Below are positions 17,245 through 26,451 of a stretch of 64,000 nt of DNA, in pieces. The position numbers were made by a program, and so were the translations under genes. The notes beneath the pieces are model-generated. The model was not told the DNA's origin and searched no databases. It saw only the letters and a program-made list of their open reading frames with translations. This DNA is from Nitrincola iocasae. Lineage in GTDB: Bacteria; Pseudomonadota; Gammaproteobacteria; Pseudomonadales; Balneatricaceae. Numbering within the stretch: position 1 is the stretch's first letter; every line of letters starts with the position of its first letter. Where the stretch lies: the NCBI RefSeq assembly GCF_008727795.1, contig NZ_CP044222.1, positions 3,658,001 through 3,722,000 on the forward strand. Reading direction: 5' to 3'.

Positions 17245-17754
17245 TTACCCAAGCATTTTAGGGCGCTCTGCCAAAGGCGTAGAGAAGGTATGCTCCATAT
17301 CCCAGGGAAACCGTATCCAGGTATCCTGGCTAACCTCAGTAATAAACGTATCCACCAGCGGCTTTCCGGCTGGCTTGGCATAAAGGGTGGCAAAGTGTGC
17401 TTTCGGCAACATCTCGCGAACATGACGCGCCGTTTTGCCAGTATCCACCAGGTCATCAATCAGAATCATTCCTTCACCATCACCAGCAACGCCCTTGAGC
17501 ACCGTGAGATCACCCTGGGCGGCGGCGGTACCGTAAGTGTCACTTTTCTGATAGCTCACTACACAGATGGTATCAATCATGCGGATATCCATCTCACGTG
17601 CCAATATTGCTGCGGGGACCAGGCCACCACGGGTAATCGCAATAATGCCGTTCCATTGGCCCTTATCCAAGAGTCGCCAGGCTAGTGCGCGGGCATTACG
17701 GTGCAGCTCTTCCCAGCCGACAGGAAAGTCCATCCGGTAGTGGTGTTCAGTCAT
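17245..17754 (-). CDS. gpt: Xanthine(-guanine) phosphoribosyltransferase
   Basis: A 169-residue enzyme that transfers phosphoribose from PRPP to xanthine or guanine. It shows GIIAITRGGLVPAAILAREM near residue 36 and the PRPP-binding loop MILIDDLVDTGKTAR at about 97-111, as in E. coli Gpt. The tail IRFPWDME is also typical of XGPRT. ATG 17754 is preceded by GGAG at eight bases, better than the longer frame to 17775. Its upstream region is shared with the divergent AzgA-type permease and contains a RutR-like palindrome, which may couple salvage to purine availability (inference). Confidence 0.87.
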   Translation of the reverse strand: MTEHHYRMDFPVGWEELHRNARALAWRLLDKGQWNGIIAITRGGLVPAAILAREMDIRMIDTICVVSYQKSDTYGTAAAQGDLTVLKGVAGDGEGMILIDDLVDTGKTARHVREMLPKAHFATLYAKPAGKPLVDTFITEVSQDTWIRFPWDMEHTFSTPLAERPKMLG

Positions 17755-17879
17755 GGTGCATTCTCCGAGTCGCAATTGTGACGACTTAGGTTAGAGGGAT
17801 TGATCGATTTTGACAAAGACGATCAACAAATCAATTATTTATTATTTTATATTATACTTACAGCGCAGAAACCATTAAG

Positions 17880-17895
17880 TTGACCAATTGATCAA
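17880..17895. promoter_or_regulatory. RutR-like operator (site 1) between gpt and AzgA-type permease
   Basis: TTGACCAATTGATCAA differs at one position from the published E. coli RutR consensus TTGACCAnnTGGTCAA. It lies roughly 125 bp upstream of both divergent start codons (17754 and 18018). Three related sites (19480, 31246, 34329) precede other purine operons in the window. Binding by the TetR-family protein encoded at 27666-28370 is inference. Confidence 0.55.
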
Positions 17896-18017
17896 TTTTT
17901 TGGCACAAGACTTGCCACCAAGTCTCGTGATAGTACCGTGACACTCTATTCAGACGTCAGCAACAGTTAACGTCTCTGAAATGAATTATGCTGGCTAAAC
18001 ATGAAAAGGTAACCCTT

Positions 18018-19310
18018 ATGCTTGAACGTCTTTTCCAACTTGAAGCCCACAATACCTCGGTTCGAAACGAGATAATCGGTGGCATAACCACTTTCCTGAC
18101 CATGGCGTATATTATATTCGTCAACCCGGCGATGCTGGCGCAAGCCGGTATGGATCAGGGAGCCGTCTTTGTCGCCACCTGCCTTGCAGCCGCCATAGGT
18201 TGTTTAATTATGGGGCTTTATGCGAACTACCCGATCGCACTTGCACCAGGAATGGGCTTAAATGCCTTCTTCACCTACGGCGTTGTTCTCGGCATGGGGT
18301 ATTCCTGGGAAGTCGCACTGGGGGCCATCTTCCTTTCGGGTGTGATATTCGTTTTTATCAGCATCTTCAAGATTCGCGAGTGGATCATTAACTCCATTCC
18401 AGCCTCATTGAAACTCGGTATTGCAGCCGGCATCGGTTTGTTCCTGGCGATCATCGCCCTGAAAAATGCCGGTATTGTAGTTGAGCATCCGGCCACGCTG
18501 GTTACGCTCGGTGATCTGTCTACACCACCAGCCATCTATGGCCTTCTCGGCTTTTTTGTGATTGCAGCGCTGGCTTATCTGAGGGTAACCGGTGCAGTCA
18601 TGATCGGTATTTTGAGCATCACGGTGCTTGCCATCATTTTAGGACACAATGAATTTGGCGGACTTGTCTCCATGCCGCCGTCCATTGCACCAACTTTCTT
18701 AGCCATGGATATTGCCGGTGCTTTTGAAGTAGGCATGATCAGTGTGATTTTTGCTTTCCTGTTTGTCGATCTGTTTGATACAGCCGGTACACTCATCGGT
18801 GTCGGCGAGCGCGGCAAATTACTGGATGAAGACGGCAAACTACCCCGGATCAAAAAAGCCCTGCTGGCCGACTCTACAGCAACCGTTGTCGGCGCTTCAC
18901 TGGGTACATCATCAACCACCAGCTACATCGAAAGCGCCGCCGGTGTTGCTGCGGGTGGGCGCACCGGCCTGACGGCCGTAGTGGTTGCGATACTGTTTCT
19001 GGTGAGTTTGTTTTTTGCACCTTTAGCTGGCTCCATTCCCGCTTACGCCACAGCGGGTGCACTGTTGTACGTGGCTGTATTGATGACAGGCAGTCTATCC
19101 AAAGTCGACTGGGACGACGTGTCTGAAGCCGCCCCGGTACTGATTGCAGCCCTGACCATGCCACTGACCTTCTCCATTGCCCATGGTATAGCGCTGGCAT
19201 TTATCAGCTACGCCGCCATCAAGCTCTTCTCTGGACAGGGTAAGCAGGTCAGCATTAGCGTCTATGCGCTGGCAGTCTTCTTTGTGGTTAAATTTATATT
19301 CTTTCCTTGA
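18018..19310 (+). CDS. AzgA/PbuG-type purine permease (NCS2 superfamily)
   Basis: A 430-residue polytopic inner-membrane protein. The N-terminal pattern ITTFLTMAYIIFVNPAML and the motif ANYPIALAPGMGLNAFF are characteristic of the AzgA/GhxP branch, which imports adenine, guanine or hypoxanthine with protons. DLFDTAGTLIGV (about residue 260) and TSSTTSYIESAAGVAAGGRTGL (about 300) are the conserved substrate-site regions. The ATG at 18018 follows AAGGT at good spacing; a frame start at 17988 has no clear ribosome-binding site. Preceded by a RutR-like site and followed by a strong inverted repeat. Exact base specificity is not assigned. Confidence 0.9.
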   Translation: MLERLFQLEAHNTSVRNEIIGGITTFLTMAYIIFVNPAMLAQAGMDQGAVFVATCLAAAIGCLIMGLYANYPIALAPGMGLNAFFTYGVVLGMGYSWEVALGAIFLSGVIFVFISIFKIREWIINSIPASLKLGIAAGIGLFLAIIALKNAGIVVEHPATLVTLGDLSTPPAIYGLLGFFVIAALAYLRVTGAVMIGILSITVLAIILGHNEFGGLVSMPPSIAPTFLAMDIAGAFEVGMISVIFAFLFVDLFDTAGTLIGVGERGKLLDEDGKLPRIKKALLADSTATVVGASLGTSSTTSYIESAAGVAAGGRTGLTAVVVAILFLVSLFFAPLAGSIPAYATAGALLYVAVLMTGSLSKVDWDDVSEAAPVLIAALTMPLTFSIAHGIALAFISYAAIKLFSGQGKQVSISVYALAVFFVVKFIFFP

Positions 19311-19317
19311 GTCCCGC

Positions 19318-19350
19318 GGGCTGCAGTCTGGCAACGACTGACTGCAGCCC
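19318..19350 (+). terminator. Stem-loop terminator after the AzgA-type permease
   Basis: GGGCTGCAGT at 19318-19327 pairs perfectly with ACTGCAGCCC at 19341-19350 (10 bp, 13-base loop), eight bases after the permease stop. The T-run (CACTTTTTCT) begins about 20 bases after the stem, so termination may be imperfect. Confidence 0.55.
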
Positions 19351-19632
19351 TGATGCTTCGCACTTTTTCTTAATCCACCTGAAACACCTAACGCTAGTAT
19401 CCCCTACTGACTCGGTTTGTAGATTAACCTTGGATATTCCATAGCTGAAATAGCAAACTTGGCAAGCTTCCTGCATTTCTTGACTGTACAGTCAGGTTTT
19501 ATTTGATCTATAGTTGATTAAAGCACTTGGACTTTTTCCTCGGTCGGGAAAGACTATTAGCATTTGATTCACACAAATCCATTGTTAGTCAGTTACTTAA
19601 GGCCAGAAAACACGCATTTAGGAAGCATTGAT
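19351..19632. other. Intergenic region carrying the xdh operon promoter
   Basis: About 280 bp without a gene between the permease terminator and xdhA. It contains the RutR-like palindrome at 19480-19495, whose first bases (TTGACT) could double as a -35 element. The XdhA ribosome-binding site (AGGAAG) is at about 19619-19624. Nothing else recognised. Confidence 0.45.
19480..19495. promoter_or_regulatory. RutR-like operator (site 2) upstream of xdhA operon
   Basis: TTGACTGTACAGTCAG has a perfect 14-bp palindromic core, TGACTGTACAGTCA (19481-19494), about 140 bp before the xdhA ATG. It shares the half-site TGAC(C/T)(A/G) and 16-bp spacing with sites at 17880, 31246 and 34329. Probable repressor target for the whole xdhA-puuD operon. 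Confidence 0.6.
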
Positions 19633-21102
19633 ATGCAATTTATGCTGAATCAAACACACATCCAACTGGATGAGTGTGCACCAGATACCACCCTGTTGGA
19701 GTATCTTCGCACCCATCTGGTGCAACGCGGCACCAAAGAAGGCTGCGCATCGGGTGATTGTGGCGCCTGTACGGTGGTATTGGCTGAATCAGGCGGAGAC
19801 GGTTTGCGCTACCGCGCTATCAACAGTTGCATTACCTATCTGGGAGCTGTCGATGGCTGTCAGGTGATTACGGTTGAAGGGTTAAGTCATCAGTCTGGGC
19901 AGTTGCACCCGGTGCAACAGGCGATGGTGGATCAACATGCCTCACAGTGTGGCTTTTGTACGCCGGGATTTGTGATGTCGCTGTTCGCCCTCACACATCA
20001 GCCGCAAGAGCCACACGACACCACACCTACCGAGCGGATTCATCAGGCGCTCGGCGGCAACCTGTGCCGTTGCACCGGCTATCGACCTATCATCGATGCC
20101 GCCAAAAGCTTATTGTCGGTCCCGCTGCCAGATGCTTTCAATGAACGGGAAGACCATGTACACCGCCAACTCAATGATTGGACTGCAATCAACGAGGACG
20201 GCTGCATAACACTCAAGGCGGGTGAAAGCCGTGTCTTTGCCAGTCCTCGTAGCAGTGAGGCGCTATTGAATTGTTTAGCACACTATCCGCAAGCGCGACT
20301 GGTTGCGGGAGGCACCGATCTGGCACTGGAAAGCACACAGCAATTGCATAGTCTGCCCCAATTAATTTACACCGGCCGCGTGGCTGAAATGCGCCAGATC
20401 AGTGAACGGGAAGATGCATTGGTGATTGGTGCCGCCGTTACCTACAGCGAAGCCGAGCCGATACTGACACATGCCTTTCCGGCGTTAGCTGGCCTGCTGC
20501 ATCGTCTGGGCTCTCTGCAGGTACGTAATCAGGGCACGCTGGGAGGCAATATTGCCAATGCCTCTCCGATCGGTGATATGCCACCGGTACTGCTGGCGCT
20601 GGATGCCCAATTACGTATCCGCGATGCCGAGGGTGTCATCGACATGCCGATCCGTGAATTTTTCACTGGTTATCGACAAACCCGCTTACCACCTGGAGGC
20701 TTTATTGAAGCGCTGATCCTACCTCGCCTTCAGCCTGACAGTTTTTTGCGTATCTACAAATTATCGAAACGTCTGGATGATGATATCTCCGCAGTGTGCC
20801 TGGCCATGCATCTGCAACTGGATCAGGACCGTATTGTCAGCGCCCGACTGGGTTTGGGTGGTATGGCAGCCACACCGGCACGTGCGTATCAGGCAGAAGC
20901 CGCCTTGATTGGCCAGCCTTTCACCCCCGAAGGGATACGCGCGGCGCAAAGGGCGTTAGCTGCTGACTTTACCCCGCTCACTGATGTGCGCGCCAGTGCC
21001 GAATACCGGTTACGTAGCGCCAGCAATTTATTGCTGCGGGCCGTCCTGGAATATCAGGGTCATTCATCTTTGGAGGTAAGTTATCATGCGCACACTGGCT
21101 GA
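19633..21102 (+). CDS. xdhA: Xanthine dehydrogenase small subunit (2Fe-2S and FAD domains)
   Basis: A 489-residue cytoplasmic subunit that carries electrons from the molybdenum centre to NAD+. One 2Fe-2S cluster is ligated by Cys38, Cys43, Cys46 and Cys66; the second by the Cys106/Cys109 pair (CGFC) and the Cys145/Cys147 pair (CRC). The C-terminal half is the FAD-binding domain with ARLVAGGTDLAL and LGGNIANASPIGD, then the CO-dehydrogenase flavoprotein C-terminal domain. ATG 19633 is used because AGGAAG precedes it and the protein then begins with the ferredoxin fold; the frame opens at 19564 without support. It overlaps xdhB by 17 bp. Confidence 0.93.
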   Translation: MQFMLNQTHIQLDECAPDTTLLEYLRTHLVQRGTKEGCASGDCGACTVVLAESGGDGLRYRAINSCITYLGAVDGCQVITVEGLSHQSGQLHPVQQAMVDQHASQCGFCTPGFVMSLFALTHQPQEPHDTTPTERIHQALGGNLCRCTGYRPIIDAAKSLLSVPLPDAFNEREDHVHRQLNDWTAINEDGCITLKAGESRVFASPRSSEALLNCLAHYPQARLVAGGTDLALESTQQLHSLPQLIYTGRVAEMRQISEREDALVIGAAVTYSEAEPILTHAFPALAGLLHRLGSLQVRNQGTLGGNIANASPIGDMPPVLLALDAQLRIRDAEGVIDMPIREFFTGYRQTRLPPGGFIEALILPRLQPDSFLRIYKLSKRLDDDISAVCLAMHLQLDQDRIVSARLGLGGMAATPARAYQAEAALIGQPFTPEGIRAAQRALAADFTPLTDVRASAEYRLRSASNLLLRAVLEYQGHSSLEVSYHAHTG

Positions 21103-23431
21103 AACCCCTCCAACAACACTGACTGAACAATCATTCGGCGGTGTAGGTACCACGGTACCCCATGACAGTGCCCGACAACATGTAATGGGAACGGCACGCT
21201 ATGTGGATGATATCGCTGAACCCCAGGGCACACTTTACGCAGCGGTTATCGGCAGTCGGATCGCCAAGGGGCGTATCCGTTCACTCGACCTGAAAGCGGT
21301 TGCTGCAGCCCCCGGAGTAGTTGCTCTGCTGACACTGGATGATGTACCCGGTCATACCGATATTGGCCCGGTATTCCCCGGCGATCCCATTTTGACTCAG
21401 AGTGACATACGTTATGCTGGCCAGCCTATCGCACTGGTGGCTGCCATTAGTGAAAAAGCCGCCCGTCAGGCCGCACTGCTGGCTCAGATTGACTACGACG
21501 CCCAGACACCACAACTGGATGCTGAAACCGCGCTGGCTAACCAGCAGCTATTAAGGCCCAGCCACCGTATGCAACTGGGGGATTGTGCAACCGCCTTGCA
21601 GCAGGCCCCTATTCAACTGAGCGCCAAGATGCAGGTTGGAGGGCAAGAACATCTATACCTGGAAGGCCAGGTCAGCCTGGCGGTACCGGGTGAAGATGGC
21701 GACATGCTCATTTACACCTCCAGCCAACACCCCAGTGAGGTACAAAAACTGGTGGCAGAGGTATTAAACCAACCTCTGCACAAGGTCACTGTGGATATGC
21801 GCCGCATGGGCGGTGGCTTTGGTGGCAAGGAAACCCAAGCGGCGCCTTGGGCCTGTCTCGCCGCACTGATGGCGGCTAAAACCGGACAGGCCGTCAAGCT
21901 GCGTCTGCCGCGCAAAGACGATATGGTCATGACCGGTAAGCGTCATCCGTTTGTGAACCGATACCATATCGGCTGTGACGAGCAGGGTCGACTGCTGGCA
22001 GCCGATATAGAAGTGATCGGAAACGGGGGGCACTCTCCCGATCTGACTGACGCCATCGTCGATCGTGCCATGTTTCATGCCGATAACGCCTACTTCCTGC
22101 CCAATGCCGATATTCGTGGCCACCGGGTCGCCACCGATACTGTCTCGCATACAGCATTTCGCGGTTTCGGTGGCCCGCAAGGCATGCTGATTATTGAACG
22201 TGCCATGGATGATATTGCCCGGCACCTGGGTTGTGACCCACTGGATATCCGCAAGCGCAATCTCTACGCTGAGAAAAGGGATCTGACCCCTTATCATCAG
22301 CAGGTGGAGTTTGCCACGCTGCAGCGGTTGGTGACGGAACTGGAACAAAGCAGTGATTACTGGGCGCGGCGCAAAGCGATTACCCAGTGGAATAACGGCA
22401 GCGCGATTCTCAAGCGTGGACTGGCACTGACGCCGGTGAAGTTTGGCATCTCCTTTACCCTGCAGCACCTGAATCAGGCGGGGGCTTTGCTACACATTTA
22501 CACCGATGGCAGTATCCAGCTTAACCACGGTGGCACAGAAATGGGTCAGGGGCTACACACCAAGGTAGCCCAGGTGGTGGCCAGTACGCTGGGGGTGGAT
22601 CTGCAGCAGATACGCATTACTGCTACACGCACGGACAAAGTCCCCAACACCTCACCCACCGCCGCCTCCAGTGGTTCTGATCTGAATGGCAAAGCCGCCG
22701 AACAGGCCGCTCTGACACTCAAGCAGCGACTGAGTGACTTTCTTGCCGAACAACAGGCTGTACCACTGTCGCAGATACGTTTTTCTGACAATCAGGTCTG
22801 GTGGGATGATCATCAGTCAGTGACTTTTGCTGAGCTGGTGCAACAGGCCTATCTGGCCAGAATCTCACTCTCGGCTACCGGCTATTACCGTACCCCGAAA
22901 ATCTGGTATGACCGGGAAAAAGCCCAAGGCCGTCCTTTCTTTTATTTCGCCACAGGTGCCGCCGTATCCGAAGTTATTATCGACAGCCTGACCGGCGAGT
23001 ATCGGCTACTTCAGACTGACATTCTTCATGATGTCGGCAAGAGCCTGAACCCGGCTATCGATATTGGCCAGATTGAAGGTGGATTTATTCAGGGTATGGG
23101 CTGGTTGACCACCGAGGAGCTGGTCTGGAATGCAGAGGGGCAGTTACTGAGTAATTCACCTGCTACCTATAAAATTCCGGCGATCAGTGACACCCCGCCA
23201 ATATTTAATGTCAGGCTGTTTGAGCAAGCCAATGCTGAAGCCACGATTTATCACTCCAAAGCGGTCGGTGAGCCACCACTTATGCTGGCAATCTCTGTCT
23301 GGTCAGCGCTGCGCGATGCCATTAGCAGTCTCAGTGATTACCGCATCAGTCCGGATCTGGATACCCCCGCCACACCGGAGCGGGTACTGGCTGCCATTGA
23401 GGCATTAAAAAAACAACAGGAGGCTAGCTGA
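21086..23431 (+). CDS. xdhB: Xanthine dehydrogenase large subunit (molybdopterin-binding)
   Basis: A 781-residue subunit that hydroxylates hypoxanthine to xanthine and xanthine to urate. The Mo-pterin motifs are present: RRMGGGFGGKE (about 239-249), AFRGFGGPQGML, NHGGTEMGQGLHTK, and the C-terminal KAVGEPPLML (about 725-735), whose Glu is the catalytic base. A TGGAGG ribosome-binding site lies inside the end of xdhA. Its stop overlaps the xdhC start by one base. Confidence 0.94.
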   Translation: MRTLAETPPTTLTEQSFGGVGTTVPHDSARQHVMGTARYVDDIAEPQGTLYAAVIGSRIAKGRIRSLDLKAVAAAPGVVALLTLDDVPGHTDIGPVFPGDPILTQSDIRYAGQPIALVAAISEKAARQAALLAQIDYDAQTPQLDAETALANQQLLRPSHRMQLGDCATALQQAPIQLSAKMQVGGQEHLYLEGQVSLAVPGEDGDMLIYTSSQHPSEVQKLVAEVLNQPLHKVTVDMRRMGGGFGGKETQAAPWACLAALMAAKTGQAVKLRLPRKDDMVMTGKRHPFVNRYHIGCDEQGRLLAADIEVIGNGGHSPDLTDAIVDRAMFHADNAYFLPNADIRGHRVATDTVSHTAFRGFGGPQGMLIIERAMDDIARHLGCDPLDIRKRNLYAEKRDLTPYHQQVEFATLQRLVTELEQSSDYWARRKAITQWNNGSAILKRGLALTPVKFGISFTLQHLNQAGALLHIYTDGSIQLNHGGTEMGQGLHTKVAQVVASTLGVDLQQIRITATRTDKVPNTSPTAASSGSDLNGKAAEQAALTLKQRLSDFLAEQQAVPLSQIRFSDNQVWWDDHQSVTFAELVQQAYLARISLSATGYYRTPKIWYDREKAQGRPFFYFATGAAVSEVIIDSLTGEYRLLQTDILHDVGKSLNPAIDIGQIEGGFIQGMGWLTTEELVWNAEGQLLSNSPATYKIPAISDTPPIFNVRLFEQANAEATIYHSKAVGEPPLMLAISVWSALRDAISSLSDYRISPDLDTPATPERVLAAIEALKKQQEAS

Positions 23432-24288
23432 TGATCCGTTGGAGCGATGCCCTGGCTGAATGTCAGCGCACTGGTCAATCCCATGTACTGGTCAGTGTCA
23501 TCAGTACCGAAGGGTCCGTACCGCGCAACCCCGGCAGCAAAATGCTGGTGACTGAAGACACTTTGATAGACACCCTGGGCGGAGGCAATCTGGAGTGGCA
23601 TGCCCTGGAATACGCGCGCCAACTCTTGTCTGAGGGAAAAAACGTTCAACGCCTGCAGAAATTTCCACTGGCGGCGGCGCTGGGACAGTGTTGCGGCGGC
23701 CATGCCACGCTGCTGTTTGAGTGCTTTTGTCACGTCAGCCACTCGCTGTGGCTATTTGGTGCCGGTCATGTCGGACATGCCCTGAGCAAGATATTGCAAG
23801 ACCTGCCGCTCAGGCTTAACTGGGTTGATAATCGTCCAGCGCAATTTCCAGTCGATTTAGCGGCTGATATTATCCAGCACCACCCAGAAGCGCCCACCGA
23901 TGTGTTTAATCAGATGAGGCCCAACGACTCTCTGCTGATCATGACCCACTCGCATGATCTGGATTACCGCCTGTGTGAAGCGGCCTTAACACAACAGCAT
24001 CAAGGGTTTATCGGTTTAATTGGCTCAGATACCAAAGCCGCTCGCTTTCGTCATCGCCTCAGGCATGCCGGGTTTAGCACCGATGAAGTTAACCGTATCG
24101 AGTGCCCGGTCGGGGTGACTGGCATAGGGGGAAAGCGCCCCATGGAAGTCGCGGTGTCCATTGCCGCACGTGTCATTCAGCACTACCGCAGCCAATTACC
24201 CGATGAGAGCATCCATCAAGGTCTATCAAGAACAGAGCAGGCCGAACTGAACAGGCAATTACAAGAGACCCACCATGACACTGAATGA
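23431..24288 (+). CDS. xdhC: Xanthine dehydrogenase accessory protein XdhC
   Basis: A 285-residue chaperone that binds and helps sulfurate the molybdenum cofactor before insertion into XdhB. An N-terminal XdhC/CoxI domain contains SVISTEGSVPRNPGSKMLV and GGGNLEWHAL. A Rossmann-like C-terminal part has LWLFGAGHVGHAL and GLIGSDTKAARFRHRL followed by CPVGVTGIGGKRPMEVA. The gene overlaps xdhB by one base and uraD by 14, so the operon is tightly coupled. Confidence 0.92.
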   Translation: MIRWSDALAECQRTGQSHVLVSVISTEGSVPRNPGSKMLVTEDTLIDTLGGGNLEWHALEYARQLLSEGKNVQRLQKFPLAAALGQCCGGHATLLFECFCHVSHSLWLFGAGHVGHALSKILQDLPLRLNWVDNRPAQFPVDLAADIIQHHPEAPTDVFNQMRPNDSLLIMTHSHDLDYRLCEAALTQQHQGFIGLIGSDTKAARFRHRLRHAGFSTDEVNRIECPVGVTGIGGKRPMEVAVSIAARVIQHYRSQLPDESIHQGLSRTEQAELNRQLQETHHDTE

Positions 24289-24781
24289 ACTCAATCAACT
24301 CGATCCGCAGGCGGCGGCTACCTGCTTCCGTCAATGCTGCGTCAGTGAGGCCTGGGTGCAGGGCATGCTTCAGGCGCGGCCTTTCAGCAGTGAAGCATCA
24401 TTGTTTGCTGAGGCCTCGCGCATCTGGGCGGGACTCGAAAGAAATGATTATCTACAAGCCTTTGAAGGCCACCCGAAAATTGGCGACGTCAGCTCTCTGC
24501 GAGCAAAATATGCCGACACCAAAGCGCTGGCTGCAGGCGAACAATCCTCTGTGGACAGTGCCAATGAAGCGACGATCAACGCACTGGCTGAAGGTAATCA
24601 GCAGTATGAAGCCCGCTTTGGCTATATTTTTATTGTCTGTGCTACAGGCAAGTCAGCTGAGGAAATGCTGGCACTACTGACAGAGCGATTACACAACGAT
24701 ACGGAAACAGAAATTCACCTGGCGGCTGCAGAGCAAAACAAAATCACTCAGATCCGCTTACAAAAATTACTTCAAAATTGA
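24275..24781 (+). CDS. uraD: 2-oxo-4-hydroxy-4-carboxy-5-ureidoimidazoline (OHCU) decarboxylase
   Basis: A 168-residue enzyme that converts OHCU into S-allantoin, the last step of urate conversion. It has the family motif FEGHPKIGDVSSLR with the catalytic His (about residue 68) and YEARFGYIFIVCATGKSAEEML. Located between xdhC and the HIU hydrolase gene, in reaction order. The length matches bacterial stand-alone UraD. Confidence 0.92.
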   Translation: MTLNELNQLDPQAAATCFRQCCVSEAWVQGMLQARPFSSEASLFAEASRIWAGLERNDYLQAFEGHPKIGDVSSLRAKYADTKALAAGEQSSVDSANEATINALAEGNQQYEARFGYIFIVCATGKSAEEMLALLTERLHNDTETEIHLAAAEQNKITQIRLQKLLQN

Positions 24782-24801
24782 TCTAGACAAGCAGGACAAG
24801 T

Positions 24802-25143
24802 ATGAGCCAAATAACAACCCATGTACTGGATACAGCCAAAGGCCACCCCGCCGCAGGCATTCCCATCAGCCTTTTTCATCTGGACAAGGGCAACTGGATT
24901 GAAATCAGCCAGGGAGTCACTAACCAGGACGGTAGAATTGCCGACCTGCTGGCGGATGGCATCACTTTAGCCGCAGGCCGTTACCGTATGCGCTTTATGC
25001 TGGAGGGCTATTTCAGCTCACAGGATCAGCCCACCTTTTATCCCCAGGTCGATATAGAGTGTAACCTGAGTGGTGCTGGCGATCATTACCACATTCCCCT
25101 GTTGATCAGCCCGTTTGGCTATACCACCTATCGAGGTTCCTGA
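24802..25143 (+). CDS. uraH: 5-hydroxyisourate hydrolase (transthyretin-like)
   Basis: A 113-residue protein that hydrolyses 5-hydroxyisourate to OHCU. It begins SQITTHVLDTAKGHPAAGIP (active-site His) and ends in the diagnostic tetrapeptide YRGS. Length equals the usual bacterial HIUase without a periplasmic signal, so it is cytoplasmic. It follows uraD by 20 bp. Confidence 0.94.
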   Translation: MSQITTHVLDTAKGHPAAGIPISLFHLDKGNWIEISQGVTNQDGRIADLLADGITLAAGRYRMRFMLEGYFSSQDQPTFYPQVDIECNLSGAGDHYHIPLLISPFGYTTYRGS

Positions 25144-25146
25144 GAC

Positions 25147-26448
25147 ATGACCCTGCATGCCTTTCGTGGATCTGCTCTGCACTATCTGGAAGATCCTCTT
25201 ACCCATGCCGAACACGCCAGTGAGTTTATCGAAGATGCACTACTGCTGGTCGAGGATGGCAAAATCAAGGCGCTCGCGCCTTATGCTGAACTGCGCCACA
25301 AGCTGGAGCCTTCAGTCAAACTGGTGGACTACTCGGGCAAACTCCTCATGCCCGGTTTTATTGATCTGCATACTCATTATCCGCAAACGGAAATCATTGC
25401 ATCCTATGGCAAACAACTGCTGGACTGGCTGAACAACTATACCTTTCCAACTGAAGCCAAATTTTCTGATGCCAGCTATGCAAAGTCCATCGCCGAGCTG
25501 TTTATTGATGAACTGCTGCGCAATGGAACAACCACCGCTATGGTCTTCGCGACCGTGCACAAGGCATCAGCCGATGCTTTTTTTGAAGCCGCCGCCGCTC
25601 AGAACCTGCGAATGATCGCAGGCAAGGTGTTGATGGACCGTAATGCGCCTGCTGATTTATGCGACACGGCAGAATCAGGCTATGTCGAGTCAGCTGAATT
25701 GATTGAAAAGTGGCATGGCAAGCAGCGCTTATCCTATGCCGTGACACCCCGTTTTGCCCCCACCAGTACGCCGGAACAGCTTCATAGTGCAGGCCAGTTA
25801 CTGCAAACCTACCCTGACGTTTATCTGCAAAGCCACCTGGCTGAAAACCATGATGAACTGGCCTGGGTTGCCCGGCTATTCCCCAAGGCGCGTGATTATC
25901 TGGATGCTTATGAACAAGCGGGCCTACTGGGATCTCGCTGTGTTTATGCGCATGGTATCCACCTGAGTGAATCCGCCTGTGAGCGCCTGGCCGAGTCGGC
26001 TACCGTACTGGCGCACTGCCCCACATCCAACCTGTTTCTGGGTTCCGGCTTATTTGATATGCAACGCATCAGTGATGCGGGCATCCGCTATGCCCTGGGG
26101 ACAGATGTCGGCGGTGGTACCAGTTTTTCCATGTTCCGCACCCTCGCTGAGGCCTACAAGATTCAACAGCTGCAACAGCACTCTTTACACCCGCACCAGT
26201 CTTTGTATCTGGCCACTTTGGGTGGTGCCCGTGCCTTATCCCTGGATCATTTGATTGGCAACTTTCTGCCTGGAAAAGAAGCGGATTTTATTGTTGTGGA
26301 TCCCCAGGCAACACCTCTGCTCAGTTTCAGAACCGCTCAGTGCGACAGCCTGACCGAAATGCTGTTTGCCTTAACTACCCTCGGTGATGACCGATTAATT
26401 TATGCCACCTATATTCTTGGCAATCTTGCTTACCTTCAGGAGCGTTAA
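25147..26448 (+). CDS. guaD: Guanine deaminase
   Basis: A 433-residue amidohydrolase that deaminates guanine to xanthine. Metal-site motifs are PGFIDLHTHYPQ (His75, His77), LQSHLAENHDEL, the conserved His in VYAHGIHLSE and GTDVGGGTSFSMF. The segment AHCPTSNLFLGSGLFDM is characteristic of GuaD. It begins three bases after the uraH stop. Feeds xanthine to XdhAB. Confidence 0.93.
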   Translation: MTLHAFRGSALHYLEDPLTHAEHASEFIEDALLLVEDGKIKALAPYAELRHKLEPSVKLVDYSGKLLMPGFIDLHTHYPQTEIIASYGKQLLDWLNNYTFPTEAKFSDASYAKSIAELFIDELLRNGTTTAMVFATVHKASADAFFEAAAAQNLRMIAGKVLMDRNAPADLCDTAESGYVESAELIEKWHGKQRLSYAVTPRFAPTSTPEQLHSAGQLLQTYPDVYLQSHLAENHDELAWVARLFPKARDYLDAYEQAGLLGSRCVYAHGIHLSESACERLAESATVLAHCPTSNLFLGSGLFDMQRISDAGIRYALGTDVGGGTSFSMFRTLAEAYKIQQLQQHSLHPHQSLYLATLGGARALSLDHLIGNFLPGKEADFIVVDPQATPLLSFRTAQCDSLTEMLFALTTLGDDRLIYATYILGNLAYLQER

Positions 26449-26451
26449 TTC

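Noticed and set aside
17230..17246. Terminator between the PRPP-synthetase homologue and gpt
   Set aside because: The AAGGG/CCCTT stem is only five pairs and lacks a T-run on either strand.
17755..18017. Purine riboswitch before the AzgA-type permease
   Set aside because: The conserved purine-aptamer loop sequences are absent; a RutR-like DNA site explains the region better.
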